A DNA stretch of 64,000 bases from the NCBI GenBank assembly GCA_963556495.2, contig OY747713.1:44628913-44692912 (forward strand), read 5' to 3'. Position numbers and translations under genes: made by a program. Shown piece by piece: positions 13,038 through 23,247 of the stretch. The first letter of the stretch is position 1. Each line of letters opens with the position of its first letter. The notes beneath the pieces are model-generated. The model did not search any database and was not told the DNA's origin. It worked only from the letters and a program-made list of their open reading frames with translations. Source of the stretch: Valencia hispanica. Its lineage: Eukaryota; Chordata; Actinopteri; Cyprinodontiformes; Valenciidae.

Positions 13038-13317
13038 CACGCTAAACATCAGCACGGAGCAACAAAAGACACCAACAAGCAACTGAGGGGGAATAAAAGT
13101 AAGAAACTGTGCTTTTATAACCATAACAGATTACAATGTTTAAACAGCAAGTGTTCCCACTGATTTAATTGAGAAGTAAAGTGTGCATTGCACCATAAAC
13201 CTTTTTCTGAATTAATAGTTGCTGCTGCCACCTGCTGCTGCCTGCGTGTGCTGCTGTCACGGTTACCTAGAGACAGTAACAACACATGCGGGCCCATCTA
13301 ATACTCCACCACGTCCT

Positions 13318-13522
13318 CGAAAGGTGAAAACTCTTATAACTAGAAAAGCATTCAGAAAGCGCAGAGGTAAATTCTAATCACTTGTTCCTGGTCCCAATGC
13401 GTACATTTCCTGAAAATTTCATCAAAATCCATTAATTATTTTTTGGGGAGTTATGTTGCTAACTAATAAACTAACCAGAAAACCTCTGGAAAAACATAAC
13501 CTCCTTGGCGGAGGTAAAAATA
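13318..13522. repeat. Common fish short repeat ending CCTCCTTGGCGGAGGT
   Basis: The block contains GAAAATTTCATCAAAATCC and ends AACATAACCTCCTTGGCGGAGGT. The final CCTCC-TTGGC-GGAGG forms a small palindrome. Such blocks with a hairpin end recur widely in fish and other aquatic animal genomes and behave like MITEs. Only one terminus is evident here. Confidence 0.5.
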
Positions 13523-14063
13523 CAAATGTGAGCAGGAGGACATTCCTCCCTGGCTAAACAGCCTTGGTGGGGGTGAATGCGAGGTGAACTTTAAAACGTG
13601 TCGGCGAGTGTTTTCAGTGACACACTGTGGGCTGTGATTGTTAGGCAGCATGGGTCAGAAGACCAACTCCGCAGACACGTGAGAACGCAGAAGACCCAAT
13701 CTTCTCCTGAGACTGACATGGTACAGAAACAGAGCATTATTTTATGACTAATTCAGTTTCCTCTCATTATTAGAGGACTATTGTAGTTTAAATGATTGTT
13801 TAAGATGTGGACTTCAAATCATTTATTTAATATAAAGTAGTACTAGAATATATAAATATATATGGCTATTTAGAGGCCCGCTAGACCATTTTAGCATGCT
13901 TTTAGCACCCCCTAGTGTCCGTTTTAAATCACTATCGTAAAAACGAATTGTTTTTACAACATTGAAAAGACCCCCTGGGGCTTCTGCATCGTAGCTGATG
14001 GATGTTCCCCCGGGGCTCTCCTCTGCTCCCCTCTTAGGGGTGCGGTCAACCCTTTTCGGGGAG
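13523..14063. other. No recognisable gene
   Basis: About 540 bases between the short repeat and the Gypsy-type LTR. Nothing identified beyond short shadow frames. Confidence 0.45.
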
Positions 14064-14351
14064 TGTGGTGGTGCGATGCATGGACCCAAACGCAAATGCC
14101 GTGGAAAGGTGCAAGGATAATTATTGGGTGCTGTTGGTGGAGGAGGTGATGATGATGGTGACGGCAGGAACGGAGAGACAGGACGGGTAACAGCAGGACA
14201 AAACACCATGGAGACATCTACAATGATCTGGCCCTGAGTGAAGGGACATGGCGGGTTTTAAAGGCAGAAGGCTAGGAGGATCAGGTGTGGATGAATTAAT
14301 ATCCCAAAGGTGGGACAATGATGAGGAGAGGGTGATTAGGGCAGCATTACA
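14064..14351 (-). repeat. LTR of a second Gypsy-type element
   Basis: On the minus strand it starts TGTAATGCTGCCC directly after a polypurine tract and ends CGCACCACCACA (TG...CA, 288 bp). Near its end it has the word TTTGGGTCCATG, parallel to TTTTGGGTCCTC in the LTR at 10,162 and TTTGGTCCTGCC at 5437. The partner LTR is absent from the window. Confidence 0.55.
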
Positions 14352-14372
14352 GGACCCCCCCCCCCCCTTTAA
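14352..14372 (-). promoter_or_regulatory. Polypurine tract of the Gypsy-type element
   Basis: Minus-strand AAAG followed by a run of about 13 G and TCC, abutting the LTR start. Such a tract primes plus-strand DNA synthesis in LTR retrotransposons. Confidence 0.5.
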
Positions 14373-14735
14373 AGGTTTCAGACGCCGTGGAGAGAAGGAA
14401 AAAAAGGAAACACCCTTGCCAGGGTGGGTGGGGGTTTCCCACGGAAGGAGGGCCCGAGTCTCTGTGGGAACGCCCCTGGAAGTCTGGCGGACGGCCCGAA
14501 GGGCGGCCCCTGAGGACCTGGAGCTCTGGCGGACGGCGGCCCCTGAGGACCTGGAAGTCGGGCGGACGGCCCGTGTGGCTTCCTCTGGCTGGACGGTGGT
14601 TGTCAAGACAGCCCAGTGGTCCTCCTGTGAGGGCCTGGAGATCCGGCGGACGGCCCGGATGGCGTCTCCTGACAGCGAAGAGGCTCCAGCGACGGGTCAT
14701 CCTTGACCCTCCCTGGGAGCTCTAGCGACCAGCTA
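14373..14735 (-). pseudogene. GC-rich 3' coding end of a Gypsy-type element with imperfect tandem repeats
   Basis: The region is about 65% GC in an AT-rich neighbourhood. It consists of imperfect ~35-48-bp units sharing GGCGGACGGCCCG and CCTGAGGACCTGGA (near 14,478, 14,530, 14,558 and 14,645). Frames are open on both strands (117-161 codons) because of the repetition. The position just inside the polypurine tract and LTR matches the repetitive C-terminal tail at 4618-5123. The protein role is unknown. Confidence 0.45.
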
Positions 14736-15604
14736 TTGAACACTGGTATTGAAAAACCTTATATAAATCAGCATGCTCATATACACTCACACACACACTC
14801 AGGTGTAGGGATTCTGGTGTTTACCGATGTATTCTCGGTCTGAGGTTACCACAAGTAGATCATGTAATAATCAGGTCCATGAGCTTTTGAGTGACGCTGT
14901 TGTATTTATATATCTATTTGTAGGTAGTGGTTGGGTAGTTCTCAGTTCGCATTGTTTGGTTTGTTTTATCATTGCATGTTCTCCCCTCTCTCTGCCGTCC
15001 TGCGGATGTAGAGGTGGACTGGGATGTTTTCTTGTGTATTTTTTATTCAACTTCCTCTCTTCTATCTTCAACTCAACCTTCCTACCTCTCTTCATCTTCT
15101 TTCTTTTTTCCCCTCTATTTTTCGTCTCCATGTCCGTTATATCAGGGGGGAAAAACACAGCAATTTCTAAAAAAGATTTCTTATGCATATATCAAGCGGC
15201 GTACTAAAGCAAAACCTACAATGCTCCACTTGTGAAAATAAATCTATCGGGCTTCTTCTTGTTATGCAGACACCAATTCTGAGTGCCACACTGCCAGATA
15301 GGATACATAAAAAAAAGAAGAAAAATATGGGCTCTCATGTAGTCTACTTGCCAGTGGCTAAAAGAAATGGGCCTACGTGTCTCATGTAATATTAATCATT
15401 GGGAAAAAGAAAGTGAAATGTGTTTTTTTTTCTGCACTGAACAAATGTACTGAAATATCTGATTTTTCTTCTTTTTTAATGGTATGCTATGCAACACAAT
15501 AAGATTATACTGGGTGTCTTGGTGTGTAAGTCACTATTTGGTATTTTTATGTTTTGTGTAAAATTCTGCAGCAATATATTTACATAGTGATATATCAATA
15601 CCGG
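14736..15604. other. No recognisable gene
   Basis: Contains a short CA-rich stretch near 14,785 and a CT-rich stretch near 15,045-15,130 that leaves a 126-codon low-complexity frame. No supported gene. Confidence 0.45.
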
Positions 15605-15775
15605 GATATGGGGGTGGAGTTGTTGGCATTGTTGCCTTGCAGAAAAAAGGACTTATTTTCAAATCCTGGCCTGGGGTTTTTCTGTCTGGAATTTCATGGT
15701 TTCCCCAAACATGCGTCGGTTCTCTCTGGGTAGTCCGGCGTCCTCCCACAGTCCAAAAGGATGACTATAGGCGAG
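15605..15775 (+). mobile_element. Degenerate SINE, same family as 61,481-61,857
   Basis: Collinear with the SINE at 61,481-61,857 in opposite orientation. Shared words in order are GTTGCCTTGCAG, TCAAATCC, CTGGG(G)T, TGGTTT, AACATGCGT, GGTTCTCTC, GGGTA, TCCTCCCACAGTCCAAAA and GATGACT. The tRNA-like head is damaged and no target duplication is visible, so it is the older copy. Confidence 0.6.
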
Positions 15776-16885
15776 TTTTAATTTTTGAAAGGGAAAATCT
15801 GAGGGGCTAAAGAGTTGGTACGGTACTCTCAGCTGTCGTGTCTCTATACAAAATTGGCCCTTTAAGGATTTTGCTAAGATGTCTGCATATCGTGACCATA
15901 TCATCAGTGAGTTCCTTCACTGATCAGGGCCAAAAGGTACAGGTAACCTCCCAAGCCACTTGTCCATACCTTTTTGGGCCGAACCTCGAACATTACTCCT
16001 CCACTGTGGACAAAGTGGTCAGTCCAATCTAGAAAAAAAAGCAAAAAAGAATGAGAACCAGCCTGATTTGCATTCTGGTTCAGTTGAAATTGAAAATTGC
16101 ATTGGTTGTCATAAGCAAAATTCCAAACTCACGGGACCACTGTATTGTTATAATTGATGGCCCCTAAAAAGCATTTCAGGTATATTAATATTTACTTAAA
16201 ACAGTGAGACGTCTTCCCTTTAATTACAAAGCCAGGTGCCTTATGTTAAGAACTACTTATATAACTTCCTGTGTTTACCAACCAGAGTGTGACAAAACCA
16301 TCAGATTTCTAGGATCAAACCTTTCCTTACCTCTTGCCCCCTTATCCTGGAAGGAGACACAGAATACTTCATAGCTTGAGATCAATTCAGTAATTTTCCA
16401 AGCAAAGTTTCTAATAAGGCCCACTAACTGCTCCGACGCTGGAATGTTCCCCAGATAAGATTAGTATTTACCTTTTTCCCATTTATTTAAGACCTAGGTA
16501 GCCTAAGGACTAGTCATCTTTATTCTAATATTACCCAGCAGAAACCTAAAGTTTTTTTGTTTTTTCTAGTTGTGTTCAAATTATAGCCTAAACAATGTTT
16601 TACTGTTGCTGCTCACAGCACGGTCTTGTTATTTTTTAGTCTCGCGATTTGTGACGTCAATAAGAGATTGTTTACGCGCCTTGTAAGCTGATAAAAAAAT
16701 TTGTCCTTCACAGCTGTGGCAAAATCTAAGCAGTGTTACTGTAAAAGGTCCCATTTACTTTAGTTAATGTTCACAGTTCTAAGATTTATTGCTTTCTTAT
16801 AACATAATACCCCAAAATACAAGGTAAAAATTAACCCCAATATATTAAGATCACAATAATACTTTCCTAAGGGAGTGTGTATGTG
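15776..16885. other. No recognisable gene
   Basis: About 1.1 kb AT-rich DNA with short frames only. A GTGACGTCAATAAG word lies near 16,650 but no supported function. Confidence 0.45.
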
Positions 16886-17848
16886 TAATAATAATAATAA
16901 TAATCAAGCTCCATCATACATCAGAGATCTGATTGTTCCATATGTTTCTAACAGAGCCCTTCGCTCTCAGACTGCAGGTTTACTTGTAGTTCCAAGGATT
17001 TCTAAAAGTAGAATGGGAGGCAGATCTTTTAGTTATCAGGCTCCTCTCCTGTGGAACCAGCTCCCAGCTTTAGTCCGTGAGGCAGACACTCTGTTTACTT
17101 TTAAGGCCAGGCTTAAAACTTTCCTTTTTGATAAAGCTTATAGTTAGAGTGGCTAAGGTCATCCTGAGCTATCTCTGTAGTTATGCTGCTATAGGCTTAG
17201 ACTGCTGGAGGACAGACTGACCAATTTTCTTCACTCTGCTACTTCCTTTTCTCCTACTACTCTCCAGTTGTATTACAGTACATTCTGTTATTTCGACTGT
17301 TAACTTTGTTTTCTCTCAGTGTTTTTCTCCCCATAGAAGATATACCTGGTCTGGTATCCTGCTTGGCTGCAATGCCCTGTTGGACGGGGGCATCGACTGG
17401 GATGATCCTCTCAGTAACTGAACATCCACTGTGTCCTGTTATCAACTTTTTACTTTCTGTAACATAGAAATTACTCTTATATCAGATCTTCTGTTCCTTC
17501 TGTGTTTCTGCTCTGTCTTCTCAAACCCCCAGACGGTCGTGGCAGATGGCCGCTCCTACTGAGCCTGGTTCTGTTGGAGGTTTCTTCCTGTTAAAGGGGA
17601 GTTTTTCCTCTCCACTGTCGCTACATGCTTGCTCAGTATGAGGGATTGCTGAAGGATTGCTGTGGTTGGAAATCTGCCCAACCTCACGCCAATGACTGAC
17701 GCAATCTGCTGGGATTCCTTAAATAGGAAACTTTTTAACTGATTGGAATGTTTGTATAAATGTATTGAAATAACTTCTTGTTAAGTGCCTTGAGATGACA
17801 TCTGTTGTGAATTGGCGCTATATAAATAAACTGAATTGAATTGAATTG
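16886..17848 (+). mobile_element. L2-like LINE 3' end, copy A
   Basis: Begins with an expanded (AAT)n run. It then encodes the C-terminal part of an RT protein up to 17,147 (QAPSYIRDLIVPYV, RMGGRSFSYQAPLLWNQLP, FKARLKTFLFDKAYS), followed by a ~700-bp 3' UTR ending GGCGCTATATAAATAAACTG and GAATTGAATTGAATTG. The same end occurs at 32,767-33,160 (plus) and 36,627-37,770 (minus). The L2-like assignment rests on the protein tail and the (GAATT)n terminus. Confidence 0.75.
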
Positions 17849-18120
17849 TGTCATAAGCAGGTGTCACAGAGATAAAATACAGCTACATCAGTCAGCAAGC
17901 ATTTCTTAATTGCATTTGAGCTGTGTGTATTTTGTCCTGCCTGAATTTCGCTGGGTCATCTGCAGGCTGGCCGGCCCAGGCACCCCCCTCGATCCAGCCA
18001 ATCGCCACGTTTCAGGGAGACCACAGCCCCCCAAGTAAGGCAGGGTTCCCAACCAGCCTGAAGAAAAACACAGGACAACTCAGCGAAACTCATCAGCAGT
18101 CCTACCATGGAATGTGTTAC

Positions 18121-18123
<3 letters not shown>
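17849..18123. other. No recognisable gene
   Basis: Spacer between the LINE tail and the GT microsatellite. A 120-codon frame here is open only because it runs through the GT repeat. Confidence 0.45.

Positions 18124-18203
<80 letters not shown>
18124..18203. repeat. (GT)n microsatellite
   Basis: About 80 bases of uninterrupted GT/AC dinucleotide, a Z-DNA-prone and length-variable tract. Confidence 0.97.
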
Positions 18204-18204
<1 letters not shown>

Positions 18205-19295
18205 CATTCTGCATTATACCAAGCCATAGAACAAATGATCTTAATGCTCAAACACTCCAGTTCTGGAAGAAGCAAACAAGAGTAAATAAAAGAGAAATAA
18301 ACAAAATCACATAAATAAACCACAAATAAATAACATAACTTTTAGATTTTCTTTCAGATTATCCAAATTCCTCCCCTGGGCCCATTAATTCTTTTATTTT
18401 TCTGTCGACATATTGGACTGTCTGGAGGTGAAGTGTTGCTAGATTACAAACCCGATTGTCTGCCTGAGTACTGTTGTATTCTACTTTTTTGGGGCTATTT
18501 TTTATTATGCAGTACATATGTTTTAACTATATCTTTAAGTAAGCGTTTAGAAGTAATAGGCCTGTTTATATTATTCAGGGTAGTAAAACATGACTCTTTT
18601 ACCAGTATTTTATAGGGTTTAAGGTTTTAAGTAAACAAACTCTTGAGTAAAGATATGAACTGAAAGCAGGGAGGATCGGTTATAACTCTAGTTCATGGTA
18701 CGGTCAGGAGAAAATAAATGACCTGTCAAGATGTAGAAGGAGGAGAGAGGAGTCATGTGATATGTTCTTTGTTCTTCTGAAATAAAAATGGTACACCCTG
18801 GTAGAGAAGGGAGTCAGATCTTTTCTGGCTCCCATCTGCAGGTGCGTCCTTTGTGAAACAGATATCTGTTTGTGTGTGTTGTTTTACTCTCTGTCTCTCA
18901 GTTCTGGGTCTTATTTTGAAACAGTTCCCGCTGGGGTTTTGGAGTTCGGCGCCCCCACCTCTCTGAGCAGGAAGTGAGTGGCAGAGCACATTATGATAAG
19001 AAGCCGACAGTACCCAGTATTGATGAAGGACGTCTCCCCCATCTCACCTGCTTTCTAGTTTACTTAAATGAAGCAAAAGTCTAAAAAAAACCTCGTCGTA
19101 CAATAATCAATCAACTTAATTAATTGACCACTTGTCCAACTGCCGTGCTCCCAGGTAAAACCCGGAGCAAAAACCGTTACTTTCTTTAACATTGATTAAA
19201 TAATTAACCATACAATTATATATAAGTATACATATTGTATTAATCAATCAATCAATCAACCGCGTGTAAGTAAATAAACACGAAACCGCAAGCAA
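18204..19295. other. No recognisable gene; possible old LTR-like segment 18,700-18,960
   Basis: No supported coding frame. The stretch 18,740-18,960 has an AATAAA word near 18,781, a T/C-rich part and GGAGTTCGGCGCCCCCAC, loosely like an LTR followed by a primer-binding site. Neither LTR ends nor a partner were found. Confidence 0.35.
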
Positions 19296-19527
19296 ATATT
19301 TCACCTCCTGAGAGTGCAAATAAAATTCTGTTATCACTATTTATTTAAAGGACTCAGTCTTACCAGGTTCTGTCTCAGGCGACAGCAGGGCCGACAGAGA
19401 CGCTTCAAGGCCTCCATCTCCCAAACAGCTACTGGAGGTAAGAGAAAATTTCCCAGGACGCTAGCAACTCCCTTGACCCTATCCCTGCCGGTCCATTCCG
19501 TTCACTGAGGCTACGTTGGGCACCAAG
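19296..19527 (-). other. Retroelement leader with primer-binding site
   Basis: Directly after the LTR on the minus strand comes TGGTGCCCAACGTAG (19,511-19,525). This resembles the complement of a tRNA-Lys-type 3' end and starts two bases past the LTR, the standard place for a primer-binding site. About 200 bases of leader follow. No gag frame remains. Confidence 0.55.
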
Positions 19528-19967
19528 TGTTATGGTAAAAAAAAAGTATCTCAGGGTTTCCATAATAAAGAAGACTTGAGTCCCAGAAGGCGTTTAAGTA
19601 TTTAATGCAAACATGTCTGGCCAGAACACGGAGGGGATAGAGTTACTCGTGCATCACCCTATCCAACCTTTCTAACTAACCGCTTAAATAGTATTCAGCA
19701 ATCACTGTTTATCTCTGTAGATGTCTTCTCCAACCTTCACACCCCGCCTCTGGACAGCTGCTCCATGCAAGTCTCATATCAACCCATAAAACAGCTCATC
19801 CGAAGGCCAGACTGTTATCTTACTGCCCCAGCGTCTGTCTCTCTGGTGACCTGATACATATATATCATAAACATTAAGTTGGAGCAATAACCTTGTCATT
19901 TTACCCTAGATTCACTAAACAGAGAATATACACTTAATTCCTAATAGCATAATAAATTTCCACCACA
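19528..19967 (-). repeat. LTR (5' LTR of an otherwise lost retroelement)
   Basis: Minus-strand ends are TGTGGTGGAAATT...ACCATAACA (440 bp, TG...CA). Inside it has an ACTATTTAAGCGG TATA-like box (about 19,680-19,692) followed ~80 bases later by GCATTAAATAC, a polyadenylation-type signal. The adjacent primer-binding site shows it is a 5' LTR and not a solo LTR. It does not match the LTRs at 21,379 and 30,504 apart from overall layout. Confidence 0.6.
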
Positions 19968-19999
19968 GTTCCCCAAAATAAATAGGTAAGAACTAAGCA

Positions 20000-20780
20000 A
20001 TGAAAGATGCTTGTTTTCCATGTGTGAAACCACGTTCAGTCCTCATGTTTAGCAGAAAGGAAATGTTTGCATGCTTTTGTGGCTTTAGGACAAAAACGAG
20101 GACACGGTCACGCCAACTTCTAGCAACACCACTGGAGATGGGCCCATGCAAATGGCTGCAATCAGAGACAAAGTGTGATAAATGCGCTGTCATTGGAGAT
20201 ATTACTGCAACACATCACAGCCCCCATCGCAACACAGCAGAGCCAAGCAAAATCTCAGCAGCCTTCTCTAACAGCATCACATAGCATCTAAGGAGCGCTT
20301 TTTGATATTCTACATCATTTATAGTTTGCCTGATGAATTTTAATCTAGATCTTTCTTACAGATCTTACTTTGTGTCTGTGCAGTCACTCCTGCCGTGGCG
20401 TCAACTTGTATACCTGCCCACCGAGTACAAAAGCCCACAGCAGACGCCGTAATTATCCTTGAAATAGTCTGTCACCTGTTCTGAATAGGCTCTGATGGTA
20501 GACAATAACATACCTGCCGGTTGAGTGCTTCAATGTGCTATTAATTTTCATGCCAAATCGATCCCACTTAAGCCTGCATAATGTCCCATTCTCAGCCTCA
20601 GCCGGCGCAGTTCGGAGAAAAAGGAAAAGGCTCCTCATTCAGAGTTACTGCTTAATCCCTCTGCCTCTTTTCTGCCATTTCCTCAACATGCTGGCTGTAG
20701 AATCATTGAATGTTCCACACCTGCGGCAGCTATTTCTGAGTGGCATAGAGACAAGATTTTTCACCCCAGTGTCGTGATTG
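20000..20780. other. Non-repetitive island, candidate conserved non-coding DNA
   Basis: Unlike its surroundings, this stretch has balanced composition and no repeat partner in the window. It contains homeodomain-type words in a compact setting (GTGCTATTAATTTTCATGCC near 20,537). There is no convincing coding frame. The call of conserved non-coding DNA is a guess from texture only. Confidence 0.25.
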
Positions 20781-21027
20781 TTAATTTTGACCGGCTTAAC
20801 AAAACGAATCGATGATTGCTGGCATATTTTGGGTTGCTACATAAAAAGAGACCTTTCAGGAAAATAATAATAATGATGATAATAATAAATAAATCAGAAC
20901 TGACTTTCATGTGGCCAACTATTTGATGGTACATGATATCGGAGTGGAAATAAGAAATGTTTAAAAAGGACACCCTTTTTGGTCACTGTCTGAGATTCAG
21001 ACTAAATCCTTATGTTTTTAGGTTAGT

Positions 21028-21174
<147 letters not shown>

Positions 21175-21378
21175 CTTCATTCTGAAATGCAGCTGTAATT
21201 CTTTGAAATGGCTGTGTAACAAATCCTGTTTTTTGTTGAATTTGGATAATAAAATGTCCCTTACATTGTAACAGTAAGAAAGGAACCAATGTTTGAAGTG
21301 ATTTGCATATAATTCATTTAGTCTATAAAAAGCCTGTCATGAGAGCCCTTACATCACTGAAATAAGTTTACAGACCAC

Positions 21379-21846
21379 TGTTATCGAAGTTCTTTAATAA
21401 AAGAGATGAGAGAGATTCCTTCAGATTCTCTGAGGTTTTAATACAGACTTGGTTGATCAACACAAGGAGGTACAGCGTCAACAGAGAGAATATGTTATAC
21501 TGACCTGCCTTCCAAAACAAGACACAGGATTATATAGGTTCAGTAATCATGGCCCATCACCTATGACATTACAAACAAACATTTCTCAGTCGGTAGGCAT
21601 TTGACTCATTAGGCGTAGAACATTTGATATAGAAGCATAATCAATGTATGTCAGGACGTTCTTAGATGTAACAGAGAGTTTCCATGCCAACCCAGGCTGT
21701 AAGAGTCTGAATCAGCAGGTTTGACCTGACCTAAATTCATACAGTGTCACCTAATCAGATTGGTCACCATATCATAAAGAAGAGACACATTGTAACTATC
21801 AGTATGTGAATTACACAGGACAGAACATTACAATTCTTCCACTACA
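21379..21846 (-). repeat. 3' LTR of the endogenous retrovirus
   Basis: 468 bp, minus-strand ends TGTAGTGGAAG...TTCGATAACA. It holds a TATA box (CCTATATAATCC, about 21,527-21,538) and a TTTATTAAAG polyadenylation-type signal near the end. It is near-identical to the 5' LTR except for about 30 extra bases (around 21,659-21,689) and scattered substitutions. Confidence 0.92.
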
Positions 21847-21861
21847 GTCCTCCCTCTTTAT
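21847..21861 (-). promoter_or_regulatory. Polypurine tract of the endogenous retrovirus
   Basis: Minus-strand AAAGAGGGAGGAC abuts the 3' LTR start; it primes plus-strand synthesis in retroviruses. Confidence 0.75.
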
Positions 21862-22832
21862 CATATGTGATAAACAAAACAACAATAACAATAATAAATG
21901 ATCAAAAATGGCTCACTTGAACCCACTAATGAGAAGGCAGGCCATGGGGAAAAAAACAACAATAATCAATGATTTTTGTGCATTACATGTCACAGTAAGT
22001 CAATTTCTGAACATACAAATGAGTTCTATACATCCTTTCTGATGACAGTTATTGGACCCGTTGCAACACCACATTCAAAAAACCCAGGGGCGTAAGATGA
22101 TCAACCTCCAACCTATGGTCGTGTTTTTTGTCTCACGACTTATTGGGTGAAAAAGAATGTGGCGACTCCTTTGCCCCCAAGGTAGCCATTTCTGCATCGC
22201 TCGTCATCAAAACCAGGATGTCTAAGAAATAACTGCAAAATAGAGGCAGGATCAGTCAAGTCCACCATGAATGAGTAAAATAAATGTGGACAAATTGAAA
22301 CGTATACTCTTCCCTTAAATGTGCATCCATTGTGAACCCCCGAAATCAAAAGATCATCAGTCACTCATTTGTCAGCTCCACAGTGACCCTTTAAAGAGGT
22401 TATGCAAAAAGAACAGATCAGTAGTAATCAATAACAATAGGCGCAATTCCAGTACTGATTTACTGCTCATAAATGAATTTATAATCTCCTCCCCTTATTC
22501 ATAGATTTAATATGAGTAAACAAAACAATGAAATAACTGAAAAAGGAAATAATTGTTGAATAACAATGAACTGGAATTGAATAAGAAAAAGAAAAAAGAA
22601 ACCTAACTGAAATTCCATAAATGACCTACTAATGAAAGAATAATAAAAAATATAATTGAAAAAATGAAAATCAACCCTTTTTTCTCTCTGCTTTACCTGG
22701 GATGAGACCCTGCTAAACTTTCATGGAACTGCCATGGAGGACACAAGAGAGTAGTTATAGAAAAGAAAAAAACATCAAAAAATCTAATTCACAAGGTGAT
22801 TTAAATGTAATTGTCATACATCTGTAATTCAA
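21862..22832 (-). other. Unusually long env-to-LTR interval of the endogenous retrovirus
   Basis: About 970 bases separate the env stop from the polypurine tract. It is A-rich on the plus strand near 22,500-22,700. It contains one 74-codon minus-strand frame at 22,140-22,364 with no recognised motif. It could be 3' untranslated sequence, a relic accessory gene or a later insertion; no evidence decides. Confidence 0.4.
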
Positions 22833-23247
22833 TTACTCATATAGCTCGAGGTCGTCAAGCGTGTCCATGTCACATCCATCGTCTCCATCCCCTTCATCTC
22901 GTCTTTTGGCGTCTGCATCAGGTTTGCTCACATCTGTCGACCCAGCTAGAGATTTTGCTAACATCTGATGTGTAAAAGCTCTGTCAACCACTCTGACCAC
23001 CAGACCTCTAATGCATGGAATGACACAACAACCACAAACCGAGAAAACTGCAAATGCTGTAATACAAGCTCCAAGCATAGAAATAGCTAGTGATTTCCAC
23101 TCACCCAATACAGAATCCAACCAATCGCTCAGACCTCCTAGATTAGTGTTTACACCAGCATTCTTAGCAAGGCCCTCTTTCATGACTCTCAGGCCTTCTA
23201 AAGCTCTCGAAACACTACCATTAGTATCTGTGTTTCCGGGGATATAG
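22833..23247 (-). pseudogene. Env transmembrane subunit, C-terminal part
   Basis: The frame 23,183-22,833 carries a hydrophobic membrane span (MLGACITAFAVFSVCG), a Cys-rich juxtamembrane CGCCVIPC and a charged cytoplasmic tail. The upstream transmembrane-subunit segment that normally holds the heptad repeat, immunosuppressive-like region and CX6CC disulphide motif is missing, by deletion at about 23,225-23,270. A frameshift at the same place disconnects it from the preceding env frame. This Env therefore cannot fold as a fusion protein. Assignment is good on layout; the subfamily is not settled. Confidence 0.7.

Noticed and set aside
14827..15207. 126-codon frame in CT-rich DNA
   Set aside because: Leu/Phe/Ser-rich low-complexity translation with frames open on other strands too.
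17923..18323. Frames of 66-120 codons across the GT repeat
   Set aside because: Open only because GT/AC repeats have no stop codons; poly-Cys/Val or His/Thr translation.
18740..18960. Plus-strand LTR with primer-binding site
   Set aside because: AATAAA and GGCGCCCCCA are suggestive, but no TG...CA ends, no partner and no adjacent retroelement sequence.
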